This document shows positions 22,769 to 31,631 of a stretch of DNA of 33,188 nt, in pieces. Under the pieces are notes generated by a model, which saw only the letters and a program-made list of their open reading frames with translations, searched no databases and was not told the origin of the DNA. Made by a program: the position numbers and the translations under genes. The stretch comes from DASVWH01 sp036389715 (GTDB lineage Bacteria; Acidobacteriota; Blastocatellia; Pyrinomonadales; Pyrinomonadaceae): assembly GCA_036389715.1 (NCBI GenBank), contig DASVWH010000192.1:1-33188 (forward strand). Direction: 5' to 3'. Within the stretch, counting starts at the first letter, position 1. Every line of letters begins with the position of its first letter.

Positions 22769-22999
22769 TGATAGTGATTGGACGCGGGCCGCTCGCCCGA
22801 CGCGCGCGCCGAAGGGGCGACTGTTGCTGCCCGGAGTATCAAAGCGGCGCATCATGGCTGATGGCCCGGACCCTTGCGCGTTGTTCAAACCGTGCGCGTT
22901 GCTTGCTCAAACCCGGCCTATTGATTATCGTATCAGAAATCCATGCGCCGCTAAACGGCGGCCTACCCCGGCACTCGATTAAATCAACAGACCGCCGCA

Positions 23000-24046
23000 A
23001 TGAAGACCAAACGCGCTTTGATTACAGGCATCACGGGCCAGGACGGCTCGTTTCTGACGGAGTTCCTGCTTGACCGGGGCTACGAGGTTTACGGCATCAT
23101 CCGGCGCTCGTCTTCATTCAACACGGACCGGATAGACCATCTCTACCAGGACCCGCACGAGCCGGGGACGCGGCTGCGCCTCGTCTACGGAGACCTTAAC
23201 GACTCCAGCTCGCTCAATACCATCCTGCGCCGGATAGAGCCGGACGAAATCTACAATCTGGGCGCGCAATCTCACGTCCGCGTCAGTTTCGACGTGCCGG
23301 AATATACGGGCGAAGTGACCGGGCTCGGGACGGTGCGCATCCTCGAAGCGATTCGTGAGGTGGGCATCCGCCCGAAGTTTTACCAGGCTTCCTCGTCGGA
23401 GCTCTTCGGCAAGGCGCTCGAAGTTCCGCAGACGGAGCGAACGCCCTTTCACCCGCGCTCGCCCTACGGCTGCGCCAAGGCCTACGCCTATCACATCACG
23501 GTCAATTACCGCGAGTCCTACAACCTCTTCGCCTGTAACGGCCTGCTCTTCAATCATGAATCGGAGCGGCGCGGCGAGACCTTCGTGACGCGCAAGATCA
23601 CGCGCGCGGCGACCAGAATCAAGCTCGGGCTACAGGAGAAGCTCTACCTCGGCAACCTGGAGGCGCGCCGCGACTGGGGCTACGCGAAAGACTATGTCGA
23701 GGCGATGTGGTTGATGCTCCAGGCCGGAGAGCCGGACGATTACGTCATCGCGACGGGCGAGGCGCACTCGGTCAGGGAATTCCTGGACGAAGCGTTCGGG
23801 CTGCTCGACCTGGACTGGAAAGAGCACGTCGAGGAGGACACGCGCTATTACCGCCCGGCGGAGGTCGAGCTGCTGCTCGGCGATGCGCGCAAGGCGCGGG
23901 CGGTCCTCGGCTGGGAGCCCAGAGTCAACTTCAAACAGCTCGTCCGGCTGATGGTCGAGCACGACCTCGAACTCGCGCGCCGCGAACAGCAGGCGCGGAC
24001 CGGTGAAGACTCGCCGCCGAACAAGGCGCGCTGGGGCACGATCTGA
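23000..24046 (+). CDS. gmd: GDP-mannose 4,6-dehydratase
   Basis: 348 residues, full length. N-terminal TGITGQDGSFL (9-19) is diagnostic of Gmd. Also visible are RRSSSFNTDRIDHLY, GAQSHVRVSF, the STSELFG-like SSSELFGK segment, the Tyr-x3-Lys pair in SPYGCAKAYA, FNHESERRGETFVTRKI and NLEARRDWGYAKDYVEAMW, all strongly conserved in the family. It makes GDP-4-keto-6-deoxy-D-mannose, the substrate of the adjacent fcl product. A GDP-mannose-forming enzyme is not in the window. No clear Shine-Dalgarno site precedes the ATG. It is the only plus-strand gene between 10.8 and 31.6 kb and converges on the aminotransferase gene with a 39-bp gap. Confidence 0.95.
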   Translation: MKTKRALITGITGQDGSFLTEFLLDRGYEVYGIIRRSSSFNTDRIDHLYQDPHEPGTRLRLVYGDLNDSSSLNTILRRIEPDEIYNLGAQSHVRVSFDVPEYTGEVTGLGTVRILEAIREVGIRPKFYQASSSELFGKALEVPQTERTPFHPRSPYGCAKAYAYHITVNYRESYNLFACNGLLFNHESERRGETFVTRKITRAATRIKLGLQEKLYLGNLEARRDWGYAKDYVEAMWLMLQAGEPDDYVIATGEAHSVREFLDEAFGLLDLDWKEHVEEDTRYYRPAEVELLLGDARKARAVLGWEPRVNFKQLVRLMVEHDLELARREQQARTGEDSPPNKARWGTI

Positions 24047-24085
24047 TGCGTCGCCAATCGTTCAACGGACGAGGCCGGGAATCGC

Positions 24086-25204
24086 TCAAAGGATAAAGTC
24101 GCGGATTGACTCGACGACGTAGCCCTGCTGCTCGGCCGTCAGCTCCGGGTAGACGGGCAGCGCCAGGGTCTCCTGCGCGGCGCTTTCGGCCTCGGGAAAG
24201 TCGCCCTCCCGGTGGCCCAGGTAGCTGAAACATTCCTGCAAGTGAAGCGGCACGGGATAGTAAATATCCGTCCCGACGCCGCACTCTCCGAGATGCCGGA
24301 CGAGCGCATCGCGGCGCTTCCTGGCGCGAATCACGTACTGGTTGAAGATGTGGCGCGCACCGCCGTCAACCGCAGGCAGGCCGAGTTCTTCGAGCAGCCC
24401 CGCGTCCTCGAACAGACGGTTGTAGCGAGCCGCGTTGGCCCGCCGCGCTTCACTCCAACTGTCCAGGTGCGGCAGCTTGACGCGCAGCACGGCCGCCTGC
24501 AACGAATCCAGCCTGCTGTTGATGCCGATCAACCGGTGATAGTACTTCTCGCGGCTGCCGTGGACGCGCAGCATCCGCAGGCGCTCGGCCAGCTCGTCGT
24601 CATTGGCCGTCATCATCCCGCCGTCGCCCGCCGCGCCCAGGTTCTTCGACGGGTAAAAGCTGAAACAGCCGACCGCGCCGATGGTCCCGGCCTGGCGCCC
24701 CTCGCGGTCCTGCGCGCCGATGGCCTGCGCCGCATCCTCTATGACCGGAATCCCGTATCGCTCGCCAAGCTCCATAATGGCAGACATCTCGGCGCACTGG
24801 CCGAAGAGATGAACGGGCATGATGGCGCGCGTTCGGGGCGTCAGGGCCGCTTCGATTTTGTCGGCCGAAATGTTGTAGGAGAGCGGGTCTATGTCAACGA
24901 AGACGGGCCGCGCGCCGAGGCGGACAATCGCCGCTACCGTCGCAAAGAAGCTGTAGGGCGTGGTCACGACCTCCGTTCCGGGCTTGATGTCGAGCGCCAT
25001 CAGCCCGAGCAGCAGCGCGTCCGACCCCGAAGCGCAGCTGATGGCGTGACGGGCACGCGTGTAAGCCGCAATCTCTTCTTCGAGCGCCGTGACCTCCGGC
25101 CCGAGGATGAACTGCTGCGATTCGAGCACGCGCAACGTCGCCGAGCGCAATTCATCCGCGAGCGTCGCATACTGGGCATGTAAATCAAGCAAGGGTACTT
25201 TCAT
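24086..25204 (-). CDS. DegT/DnrJ/EryC1-type sugar aminotransferase, WbpE-like
   Basis: 372 residues of a PLP-dependent sugar aminotransferase. Visible are GSDALLLGL (60-68), TTPYSFFAT (81-89), the EDAAQAIGA cofactor-binding motif (156-164) and the PLP lysine Lys187 in SFYPSKNLGAAGDGG. Together with the adjacent Gfo/Idh dehydrogenase and the WbpD-like acetyltransferase it fits the step that aminates C3 of UDP-2-acetamido-3-keto-glucuronate, using glutamate, in the Pseudomonas aeruginosa Wbp pathway. DegT enzymes acting on dTDP-3-keto sugars are an alternative. The gene follows the dehydrogenase by 57 bp and ends this operon. Confidence 0.88.
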   Translation of the reverse strand: MKVPLLDLHAQYATLADELRSATLRVLESQQFILGPEVTALEEEIAAYTRARHAISCASGSDALLLGLMALDIKPGTEVVTTPYSFFATVAAIVRLGARPVFVDIDPLSYNISADKIEAALTPRTRAIMPVHLFGQCAEMSAIMELGERYGIPVIEDAAQAIGAQDREGRQAGTIGAVGCFSFYPSKNLGAAGDGGMMTANDDELAERLRMLRVHGSREKYYHRLIGINSRLDSLQAAVLRVKLPHLDSWSEARRANAARYNRLFEDAGLLEELGLPAVDGGARHIFNQYVIRARKRRDALVRHLGECGVGTDIYYPVPLHLQECFSYLGHREGDFPEAESAAQETLALPVYPELTAEQQGYVVESIRDFIL

Positions 25205-25261
25205 CTGGATTCGTCTTGCGAGTCTTTGTCTCGGGCGATGTCACGGGGCAAGTTTGGGCCT

Positions 25262-26296
25262 TCAGGCCGAAAGCTCAATGGGGCGACCACGCTGGCTGAT
25301 GGACTGCTGCGCGGCCTCCAGCAGGCGGACGACGCGCAGGCCCGCGTGACCGTCGGTGAGCGGCGGGCGGCGCTCCGCTATGGCAGCCAGGAATTCGCCG
25401 CAGACGTAGTGCAGGGCTTCCGTCGAGTCCAGCTTCGGAACCCAGACATCGCCCGTCCGATAGCTAACCAGGGTTTGATAAGCCGCCTCCTTATCCGCGG
25501 CCTCTTCGCTGCGTGTGACCATCACGCCCTTGTCGTAGACGCGAATCTTTTCCGTCGGCTCGATGTCGTCGTAGACGATCATCCGGCGGCTCCCGGCGAT
25601 CAGGGTGCGGCGGATTTTGACGGGCGAGAGCCAGTTGAAATGAAAGTGCGCGATGAACTGGTCCGGGAACCTGAGCATCACGTAAGCGATGTTCTCTATC
25701 CCGCGCTCGACGTGGCAGCTGCCGGTCGCCGTGACGCTCAGGGGCTGGCGGCCGATGATGAAATCCATGATCGCCAGGTCGTGCGGCGCGAGGTCCCAGA
25801 CGACGTTGATGTCGCGCTGGAAGAGCCCCAGGTTAATCCGCACCGAATCGAAGTAGAGCAGGTCGCCAAGCTCGCCGCTGCCGACGATCTCCTTAATCTT
25901 GCGGACAGCGCCCGTGTAGATGAAGGTGTGGTCAACCATCAGCGCCAGGCGCTTCTGCGCGGCCAGCGCGATCAGCTCCTGGGCCTCGTCAATCTTCGCC
26001 GTGAAGGGCTTTTCCATCAGGACGTGTTTGCCGGAGGCGAGGGCTTCCCTGGCAAAGTTGAAATGTGTGCTGACGGGCGTGGCGATGACGACGGCGTCCA
26101 GCGCCGGGTCCGCCAGCAGTTGACGGTAATCGGTCGTTACCATGGCCGAAGGATAACGGCGTCTCAACTGTTCGAGCCGACCCGTGTCGAGGTCGCACAT
26201 CCAGCGCAGGGCAGCCTCTTCCCGCTCCGCGAAGTTGCGGAGCAGGTTCGGCCCCCAGTAGCCGCAACCGATCACGCCGATGGTGGTTGGAGTCAT
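25262..26296 (-). CDS. Gfo/Idh/MocA oxidoreductase, WbpB-like
   Basis: 344 residues. Rossmann motif GVIGCGYWGPN (7-17), the family EKP signature at 95-97 and the DLAPHD segment at 168-173 containing the likely catalytic His. In the WbpB/E/D context it would oxidise C3 of UDP-GlcNAc-uronate to the 3-keto sugar consumed by the aminotransferase. The supply of UDP-GlcNAc-uronate requires a WbpA-type 6-dehydrogenase that is not in this window. The gene lies 145 bp after the acetyltransferase. That gap is GC-rich, with no clear promoter or terminator. Confidence 0.88.
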   Translation of the reverse strand: MTPTTIGVIGCGYWGPNLLRNFAEREEAALRWMCDLDTGRLEQLRRRYPSAMVTTDYRQLLADPALDAVVIATPVSTHFNFAREALASGKHVLMEKPFTAKIDEAQELIALAAQKRLALMVDHTFIYTGAVRKIKEIVGSGELGDLLYFDSVRINLGLFQRDINVVWDLAPHDLAIMDFIIGRQPLSVTATGSCHVERGIENIAYVMLRFPDQFIAHFHFNWLSPVKIRRTLIAGSRRMIVYDDIEPTEKIRVYDKGVMVTRSEEAADKEAAYQTLVSYRTGDVWVPKLDSTEALHYVCGEFLAAIAERRPPLTDGHAGLRVVRLLEAAQQSISQRGRPIELSA

Positions 26297-26441
26297 CTCG
26301 TCACCGTCAGAAAGCTGTTAAGAAGGCTGGAATGCGCGGCAAGGTCTCCGGGCCGGAAGGAGGTGCGCTCGAAGGGGGCGCGCGCGAAGGCCGGGCGCCG
26401 GAAGAAGGAGGCCCGCAATGAGAGAACGGCTCTCGCGGGGC

Positions 26442-26930
26442 TCATCCCGCGGCCTCGTCCGCCTTGAGGATGCGCGCCGGATTCCCGGCGACTATCGCCC
26501 TGGCGGGAACGTCCCTCGTGACCACTGCGCCCGCGCCGACGATGGCGCGCTCGGCAATCTCGATGCCGCCCAGGATGGTCGCCCCCGTGCCGATGCTCGC
26601 GCCGCGCCGGACGATGGTCGGCAGGACTTGCCAGTCGGCCTCGCTCTGCAACTCGCCGCTTTCGGTCGTCGCGCGCGGGTACTTGTCGTTGATGAAATTG
26701 ACGCCGTGACCGATGAAGACTTCGTCCTCGACCGTCACGCCTTCGCAGATGAAGGTGTGGCTCGAAATCTTGCAGTTGCGCCCGACCCGGACGCCTTTCT
26801 GGATTTCGACGAAAGTGCCGATCTTCGTGCCGTCGCCGATCTCGCAGCCGTAGAGGTTGACGAAGTTGTAGATGGTAACGTCCCGGCCGAGCCTGACATC
26901 ATCCGCGATGGAGCAGAACTGCCCCCTCAT
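26442..26930 (-). CDS. left-handed beta-helix N-acetyltransferase, WbpD-like
   Basis: 162 residues made almost wholly of hexapeptide repeats (for example VRLGRDVTIYNFVNLYG, IGDGTKIGTFVEIQKG and RVGRNCKISSHTFICEG). The loop FIGHGVNFINDKYPRA matches the WbpD/FdtC type of sugar 3-N-acetyltransferase. It would use acetyl-CoA to acetylate the 3-amino group made by the aminotransferase, yielding a UDP-2,3-diacetamido-uronate. Its ATG overlaps the stop of the kinase gene by 4 bp (26927-26930), so it is translationally coupled to the chain-length regulator. Confidence 0.9.
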   Translation of the reverse strand: MRGQFCSIADDVRLGRDVTIYNFVNLYGCEIGDGTKIGTFVEIQKGVRVGRNCKISSHTFICEGVTVEDEVFIGHGVNFINDKYPRATTESGELQSEADWQVLPTIVRRGASIGTGATILGGIEIAERAIVGAGAVVTRDVPARAIVAGNPARILKADEAAG

Positions 26931-29293
26931 CCGCGCGCCCCGCTCCCGTCGGCCCCGTCCAGCTCGGCCTCGTCGTCCGACCCGTAGTAGCTCGAATAAT
27001 AGCCGTAATAGTAGTAGCTGTTGCTGCCTTCGAGCTTGACGTTGTTGAGCACGATGCCGTAGAGATGCGCGCCCACGTCCTGAAGCTGCTGCTTGGCGCG
27101 GCGGACCACGGCCCGCGAGCTTTTCCCGCCGTGAACGACCAGCATCACGCCGTCAACCATCGTCGAAAGGATGGACGAATCCGTGAACGAGATGGAGGGC
27201 GGCGAGTCAATGACGATGTGCGTGAAACGCTCGGCCATGAGATTGATGAGCTTGCGCATCTCGTCGGAGCCGAGCAGCTCCGCAGGGTTCGGCGGCACTG
27301 GCCCGGAGGTCAGAATCTTCAGGTTCGGCAGCTTGTCGTAGGGCTGCAAGAGGGCGTCCGTATTGGTGTCGCCGGAGAGAAAATTGGTCACGCCCTGGGC
27401 GTTGGGCAGCCCGAAGTGCATGTGAATGCGCGGGCGGCGCAGGTCGCAATCAACAATCAGGACTTCGGCCCCGGTCTGCGCCAGCATCACTGCCGTGTTG
27501 ACGGCCGTCGTCGTCTTGCCTTCGGAAGGCTGGCTCGACGTGACGAGGATGGTCTTCGGCGGCTGCCCGGCCGAAGACAGGAGCAGGGAGGTCCGCAGGT
27601 GGCGATAGGCTTCGGCGACCGGCGAACGAACATCTTCGATCAGCGCCAGCGCAGTGCTGTCACTGGCGTCGGCCGGAGCCGGGCTCTTGCCCTTGAGCAG
27701 GGTCCGCTCGTTGCGCAGGGCCGGAATCAGCGCCAGCGTCGGGAGGTGCAGGTAGCGGTCAACGTCCTCCATGGATTTGAGCGTGTCGTCCAGGTAATCG
27801 AGCAGGAAGGCCAGCCCGACGCCTGCGCCGAGGCTCAACAGAAAGGCGATGATGATGTTGCGCGCGCGCTGCGGGCCGACGGGCGATTTGGGCAACCGCG
27901 CGAGCGTCGCGATGCTGACGTTGTTGGTATTGCCGGTCGAGCTGATCTCCATCTCCTTCTGGCGCTGAAAGAGAGTTTGATAAAGCTGCTTGTTGGTCTC
28001 GATCTGCTGCGTCAGGCTGCCGATTTCCAAGGCCGCTTCGCCCTGCTGCTGGGCCGCGCCGCGCTCCTGGTTATAGTTCTGCTTGAGCTGCTGCTCCCTG
28101 GCCATCGCCGCTTCATAGCGCAGCTTGAGCGAGTTGATGATCTCGCGCGGCTTTCTATCGAGCTCGGACTTAACCTGCCTGATCTGCTCTTCTATCGTCT
28201 TGACCTCGGGCCATTCGGGCGTGTACTTGACGAGCAGCGCCGAGTGCTTCTCCTGCAAGTCGCCGATCTTGTCGCGCAGGCGCTGGACCGATTTGTCCTC
28301 CTGCACTTCGGGGATGGACCAGGGGTCGCTGCTGGTTTGCGCGACGTTGAAGGCCGCCTGCGCTTTCTTGCGGTTGTCTTCGGCCTCCAGGAGCTGGGAG
28401 CTGTAGGTATCAACGCGGACATTCGTGATGTCAACGCCCTTGGCCGTGCTGATGGGCAGACCGTTGGCGTTCTTGTAATTGACCAGACGCTCTTCGTCCT
28501 GCCTGATCTTGAGCTGCAATTCGGCGATTTGATTGGCGAGCATGGCCGAGGCCGACTGCGAGCCCGAAGTCTCGCGCTTGAGATCGTTGTAGATGAAGAC
28601 GCGCGCCAGCGTGTCGGCCACCTTCGTGGCGATCTCGGGGTTGCTGTGGCGGAAACGAATGTTGACGAGATTGGTCTTCTCGACGGGCTCGACTTCGAGG
28701 TTCGCGCGCAGCGTATCCTCGTAAGGCTCCAGGCGTTGCAGCTCTTCGGGTTTCAACTGGTCCGACCTGACGCTTTCGCTGTCAACGACCGGGACTCTCG
28801 GGTCCATCCGCGCGGGCGCGGCCTTGTCGCCGAAGAAGATGCGGCGCACGCTGGCGAAGAATCCGGACTTGGCCTGTCCTTCGAGAAAGGACGGGTTGTT
28901 CTGAAGGTCGAGCGCGATGATGACCTGGCGGGCCAGCTGCGGATTCTCAAGCAGCTTGAGCTGGGTGTTCCAGTAGGTCTGGTCGTTCCCGGCGTTGAGA
29001 ATCAGGTCCTTGGTGCTGACGAGGTTGTTCTTCTTCTGCTCAATCAGAATCTGCGTCTCGGCCTCGTAGATGTTCGGCAGCCGGAACATCTGGATCGTGA
29101 CCAGCGAAGTGACGACGACGACCATGCTCAGGATGAGCCACTTGCGCTTGAGGACGACGGCCAGATAGTCGCGGATATGCGTCGGGTCGGCCGACGAGAC
29201 GCCGTAATATTTCTTTGACTGGGTGAGATCGCTCAAGGGGCGATCAAGATTGCCGGAAGGCAGCGGCAGCAGGCGATTATCTTGCGACATCAT
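26927..29293 (-). CDS. wzc: Wzc-type polysaccharide co-polymerase / bacterial tyrosine autokinase
   Basis: 788 residues. Topology: cytoplasmic N-terminus, membrane segment ~52-70, a large periplasmic Wzz-type region with long coiled coils (~245-450), second membrane segment ~478-497, then a cytoplasmic BY-kinase domain. Kinase motifs are Walker A SSQPSEGKTTT at 586-596, Walker A' VLIVDCDLRRPR at 611-622 and Walker B IVIDSPP at 693-699. The C-terminal autophosphorylation cluster at 759-770 has eight tyrosines, broken by one Gly and two Ser. It controls polymer length and export with an outer-membrane exporter, which is not in the window. It is the first gene of the wzc-wbpD-wbpB-wbpE unit and has its own promoter candidate at 29352-29380. 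Two ATGs in tandem begin the gene. Confidence 0.95.
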   Translation of the reverse strand: MMSQDNRLLPLPSGNLDRPLSDLTQSKKYYGVSSADPTHIRDYLAVVLKRKWLILSMVVVVTSLVTIQMFRLPNIYEAETQILIEQKKNNLVSTKDLILNAGNDQTYWNTQLKLLENPQLARQVIIALDLQNNPSFLEGQAKSGFFASVRRIFFGDKAAPARMDPRVPVVDSESVRSDQLKPEELQRLEPYEDTLRANLEVEPVEKTNLVNIRFRHSNPEIATKVADTLARVFIYNDLKRETSGSQSASAMLANQIAELQLKIRQDEERLVNYKNANGLPISTAKGVDITNVRVDTYSSQLLEAEDNRKKAQAAFNVAQTSSDPWSIPEVQEDKSVQRLRDKIGDLQEKHSALLVKYTPEWPEVKTIEEQIRQVKSELDRKPREIINSLKLRYEAAMAREQQLKQNYNQERGAAQQQGEAALEIGSLTQQIETNKQLYQTLFQRQKEMEISSTGNTNNVSIATLARLPKSPVGPQRARNIIIAFLLSLGAGVGLAFLLDYLDDTLKSMEDVDRYLHLPTLALIPALRNERTLLKGKSPAPADASDSTALALIEDVRSPVAEAYRHLRTSLLLSSAGQPPKTILVTSSQPSEGKTTTAVNTAVMLAQTGAEVLIVDCDLRRPRIHMHFGLPNAQGVTNFLSGDTNTDALLQPYDKLPNLKILTSGPVPPNPAELLGSDEMRKLINLMAERFTHIVIDSPPSISFTDSSILSTMVDGVMLVVHGGKSSRAVVRRAKQQLQDVGAHLYGIVLNNVKLEGSNSYYYYGYYSSYYGSDDEAELDGADGSGARG

Positions 29294-29318
29294 AAATAGC
29301 TCTAATTGATTGACGGAA

Positions 29319-29351
29319 GCTCAACTACTCTGGCGTTCAAAACAGTTGAGC
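29319..29351. promoter_or_regulatory. inverted repeat abutting the wzc -10 element, operator or leader hairpin
   Basis: GCTCAACT (29319-29326) and AGTTGAGC (29344-29351) are perfect 8-bp inverted copies separated by 17 nt. The outer copy touches the -10 hexamer at 29352-29357, so the repeat covers the predicted transcription start and first ~33 nt. It could be a dimeric-regulator operator or a 5' leader hairpin. Confidence 0.45.
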
Positions 29352-29380
29352 ATAATACCAGAGACGGGCCTTAAGACCAA
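29352..29380 (-). promoter_or_regulatory. sigma70-type promoter candidate for the wzc operon
   Basis: On the minus strand TTGGTC (29375-29380) and TATTAT (29352-29357, 5/6 of consensus) are exactly 17 nt apart, 58 nt upstream of the wzc ATG, in the 126-bp gap behind rfbD. Confidence 0.5.
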
Positions 29381-29419
29381 TCTTGCGGGCGCATCAAAGG
29401 GGCGCGCCGCCCGTCCCCT

Positions 29420-30271
29420 TTAGCCGGGAGTTTGCGCCGCGAAAAGGGCCAGGGCGCTCTCCCAATCAGGCAGCGGCCGGAGGCCCACGGCCTCCGACAA
29501 GAGGCAGCGCAGGCGCGAGTTGCGAGGCCGCGGCGCGGGTCTCTGCAAAGTCTCCATGAGCACGGTTTCAACCTCCAGGCCCTCGCAGCCTGCCGCCCTC
29601 AGGGCCGCCAGCGTGAACTCCTCAAAGCTCGCCCCGGCCCCGCTGTTGACGACGTGATAGACGCCGGGCAGGTCTCTGTGGGCCAGCTCGCGCAGGCGCG
29701 CCGCCAGGTCCAAGGCAAAGGTCGGCGTGCCGTAGGCATCGCTGATGGTCTTGAGACGCTCCTTTCGCCGCGCGCGTTCGATGACGGTGCTCAAAAAATT
29801 CCGTCCGCCGGGGCCGAAAATCCATCCGGTGCGGACGATGATGGTGCGGGCCGAAGCCGACTGCGCGCGCCGCTCGCCTTCGAGCTTGGCCATCCCATAG
29901 ACGCTCGTCGGCTGCGGGTCGTCGCGCTGCGTGTAGAACCCTTCCTTGCTCCCGTCGAAGACGTAGTCGGTGGAGATGGTCAACAGGCTCGCGCCTGCGC
30001 GGCGGCTCGCCAGGGCAAGATTTTCGACGGCGCTCGAATTGACGGCGTAGGCTTTCGGCGGGTCCAGCTGGCAGGCATCAACGTCGGTCCAGGCGGCGCA
30101 ATTGATGACCGTCTCCGGGCGCTCGCGCTCGAAGGTTGCGAGAAGGGCCGCCGCATCCGTGATGTCCAGGCTGCGGCGGTCATGCGCGAGGACTTCATCG
30201 CCCGCGGCCGCGCAATGCTGCGCGACGGCGCGCCCGACCATCCCGCCAGCGCCTGCGACGAGCACTCTCAC
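29420..30271 (-). CDS. rfbD: dTDP-4-dehydrorhamnose reductase
   Basis: 283 residues. Atypical-SDR nucleotide motif GAGGMVGRAV (7-16), NCAAWTDVDACQ (57-68), the diagnostic STDYVFDGSK (100-109) and the Tyr125/Lys129 pair in SVYGMAKLEGE. It reduces dTDP-4-keto-L-rhamnose to dTDP-L-rhamnose with NAD(P)H. Its start codon overlaps the rfbB stop by 4 bp (30268-30271), the classic coupling of these two genes. The gene is followed by the promoter region of wzc. Confidence 0.93.
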   Translation of the reverse strand: MRVLVAGAGGMVGRAVAQHCAAAGDEVLAHDRRSLDITDAAALLATFERERPETVINCAAWTDVDACQLDPPKAYAVNSSAVENLALASRRAGASLLTISTDYVFDGSKEGFYTQRDDPQPTSVYGMAKLEGERRAQSASARTIIVRTGWIFGPGGRNFLSTVIERARRKERLKTISDAYGTPTFALDLAARLRELAHRDLPGVYHVVNSGAGASFEEFTLAALRAAGCEGLEVETVLMETLQRPAPRPRNSRLRCLLSEAVGLRPLPDWESALALFAAQTPG

Positions 30272-31293
30272 TGTGCGCCGACCTCCGCGCCGTATTGCCG
30301 CGTATAAAACTCGCGATAAGCGCCGCTGCGTGCGCGCTCGATCCAGGCCGGGTTGTCCGCGTACCAGCGGATGGTCTTCTCCAGGCCGCTCTCCCAGGTC
30401 TCGGCGGGTTGCCAGCCCAGCTCGCGCTCGGCCTTCGCAGGGTCAATGGCGTAGCGACGGTCGTGGCCGGGCCGGTCTTTGACGTAACGAATCAGTGAGG
30501 CCGGTTTGTCGAGCGCACTGAGGAGGCTTTCGATAACTTCTAGGTTCGGGCGTTCGTTGCGCGCGCCGATGTTGTAGATTTCGCCAGCCCGCCCCTGCTC
30601 CAGCGCGAGCATCAGGGCGCGGCAATGATCGTCAACGTAAATCCAGTCGCGGACGTACTTGCCGTCGCCGTAGACGGGCAGCGCTTCGTCCCTGAGCGCG
30701 TTGGAGATGAAGAGCGGAATCAGCTTTTCGGGAAACTGCCGCGGCCCGTAATTGTTGCCGCAGCGGGTGATAACGGTGTCGAGCCCGAACGTGTGATGAG
30801 CGGCGCGGACGAGATGCTCGGCCGCCGCTTTGGAGGCCGCGTAGGGGCTGTTGGGCGCATAGGGCGACTCTTCCGTGAAGTAGGCGTTTTCGGCCTCCGG
30901 GAGACTGCCCATCACTTCGTCGGTCGAGACCTGGAGGAAACGTCGCACTCCGCGCTCGCGTGCGGCGTCGAGCAGCACCTGCGTGCCGATGATGTTGGTG
31001 CGCAGGAATTCGTCCGCGCTCTCGATGCTGCGGTCAACGTGTGATTCGGCGGCGAAATTAATGATCGCGTCACAGTCTGCGTCGAGCGCCGCGCGGACGG
31101 CCTCGCGCTCCGCGATGTCGCCCCGGACCAGGCTGTGGCGGCCGGCGTCGAGGCCCTCCAGGTTGTCCAGATTGCCCGCATAAGTGAGCGCGTCGAAGTT
31201 GATGATCCGGCAATCGGGCCAGGCCGCCAGGGCCAAACGAATAAAAGCGGAACCGATAAAGCCAGCGCCGCCCGTCACAAAGAGTTTACGCAT
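30268..31293 (-). CDS. rfbB: dTDP-glucose 4,6-dehydratase
   Basis: 341 residues, normal length. Motifs: TGGAGFIGSAF (7-17), FDALTYAGNLDNL (33-45), AAESHVDRSI (81-90), the catalytic Thr124-Asp125-Glu126 in STDEVMG, and Tyr151/Lys155 in SPYAASK. NNYGPRQFPEKLIPLFI is also diagnostic. It converts dTDP-glucose to dTDP-4-keto-6-deoxyglucose, the substrate of the rfbC product. It is divergent from rfbC across a 338-bp region (31294-31631) that probably holds promoters for both. Confidence 0.95.
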   Translation of the reverse strand: MRKLFVTGGAGFIGSAFIRLALAAWPDCRIINFDALTYAGNLDNLEGLDAGRHSLVRGDIAEREAVRAALDADCDAIINFAAESHVDRSIESADEFLRTNIIGTQVLLDAARERGVRRFLQVSTDEVMGSLPEAENAYFTEESPYAPNSPYAASKAAAEHLVRAAHHTFGLDTVITRCGNNYGPRQFPEKLIPLFISNALRDEALPVYGDGKYVRDWIYVDDHCRALMLALEQGRAGEIYNIGARNERPNLEVIESLLSALDKPASLIRYVKDRPGHDRRYAIDPAKAERELGWQPAETWESGLEKTIRWYADNPAWIERARSGAYREFYTRQYGAEVGAQ

Positions 31294-31631
31294 GAGATAT
31301 AAGTGGGGAAGAGTGAATCAAATGTCAGGCTGGCGGAGCGGTCCGCCCTCTGATGGACTAGAAATTTCACGGCGGTCGGCTTTGCTGTTAACGCGCCGGA
31401 GCTGCTGCTTCTTTAACGCGCCGGAGCCGACGAAAAAAAACCTGTCGCCGGGAGTGCTTGAGCAACAAGCGGGTGAGTATAGGTGCGCCCTTCAAACGGT
31501 GTCAAGAATGCTCGCAGGTGCGACGCACGCTCAAGGTATGGTAGTTTGAGAGGGCCGGGAGCAATGTGACTGAAGGGAAGCGGGCGAAATCCCCGGCGGA
31601 CTACTGCGCGGGGAGACAATTTCAGGCAGCC
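31294..31631. promoter_or_regulatory. divergent rfbB/rfbC control region with a 15-bp direct repeat
   Basis: The 338-bp gap has no convincing gene. A 15-bp sequence (TTAACGCGCCGGAGC) occurs twice in direct orientation at 31388-31402 and 31413-31427, a 25-bp start-to-start spacing, followed closely by a run of eight A (31433-31440). Tandem identical sites between divergent promoters are a typical arrangement for an activator or repressor. No clear -35/-10 pair was found with confidence. Confidence 0.4.

Noticed and set aside
26297..26441. Promoter or terminator between wbpD-like and wbpB-like genes
   Set aside because: Only GC-rich purine-biased sequence; no convincing hexamers or stem with a T-run.
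27065..29218. 717-codon plus-strand open frame opposite wzc
   Set aside because: Antisense shadow of the kinase gene; composition is typical of a reverse-frame product and there is no ribosome-binding site or motif.
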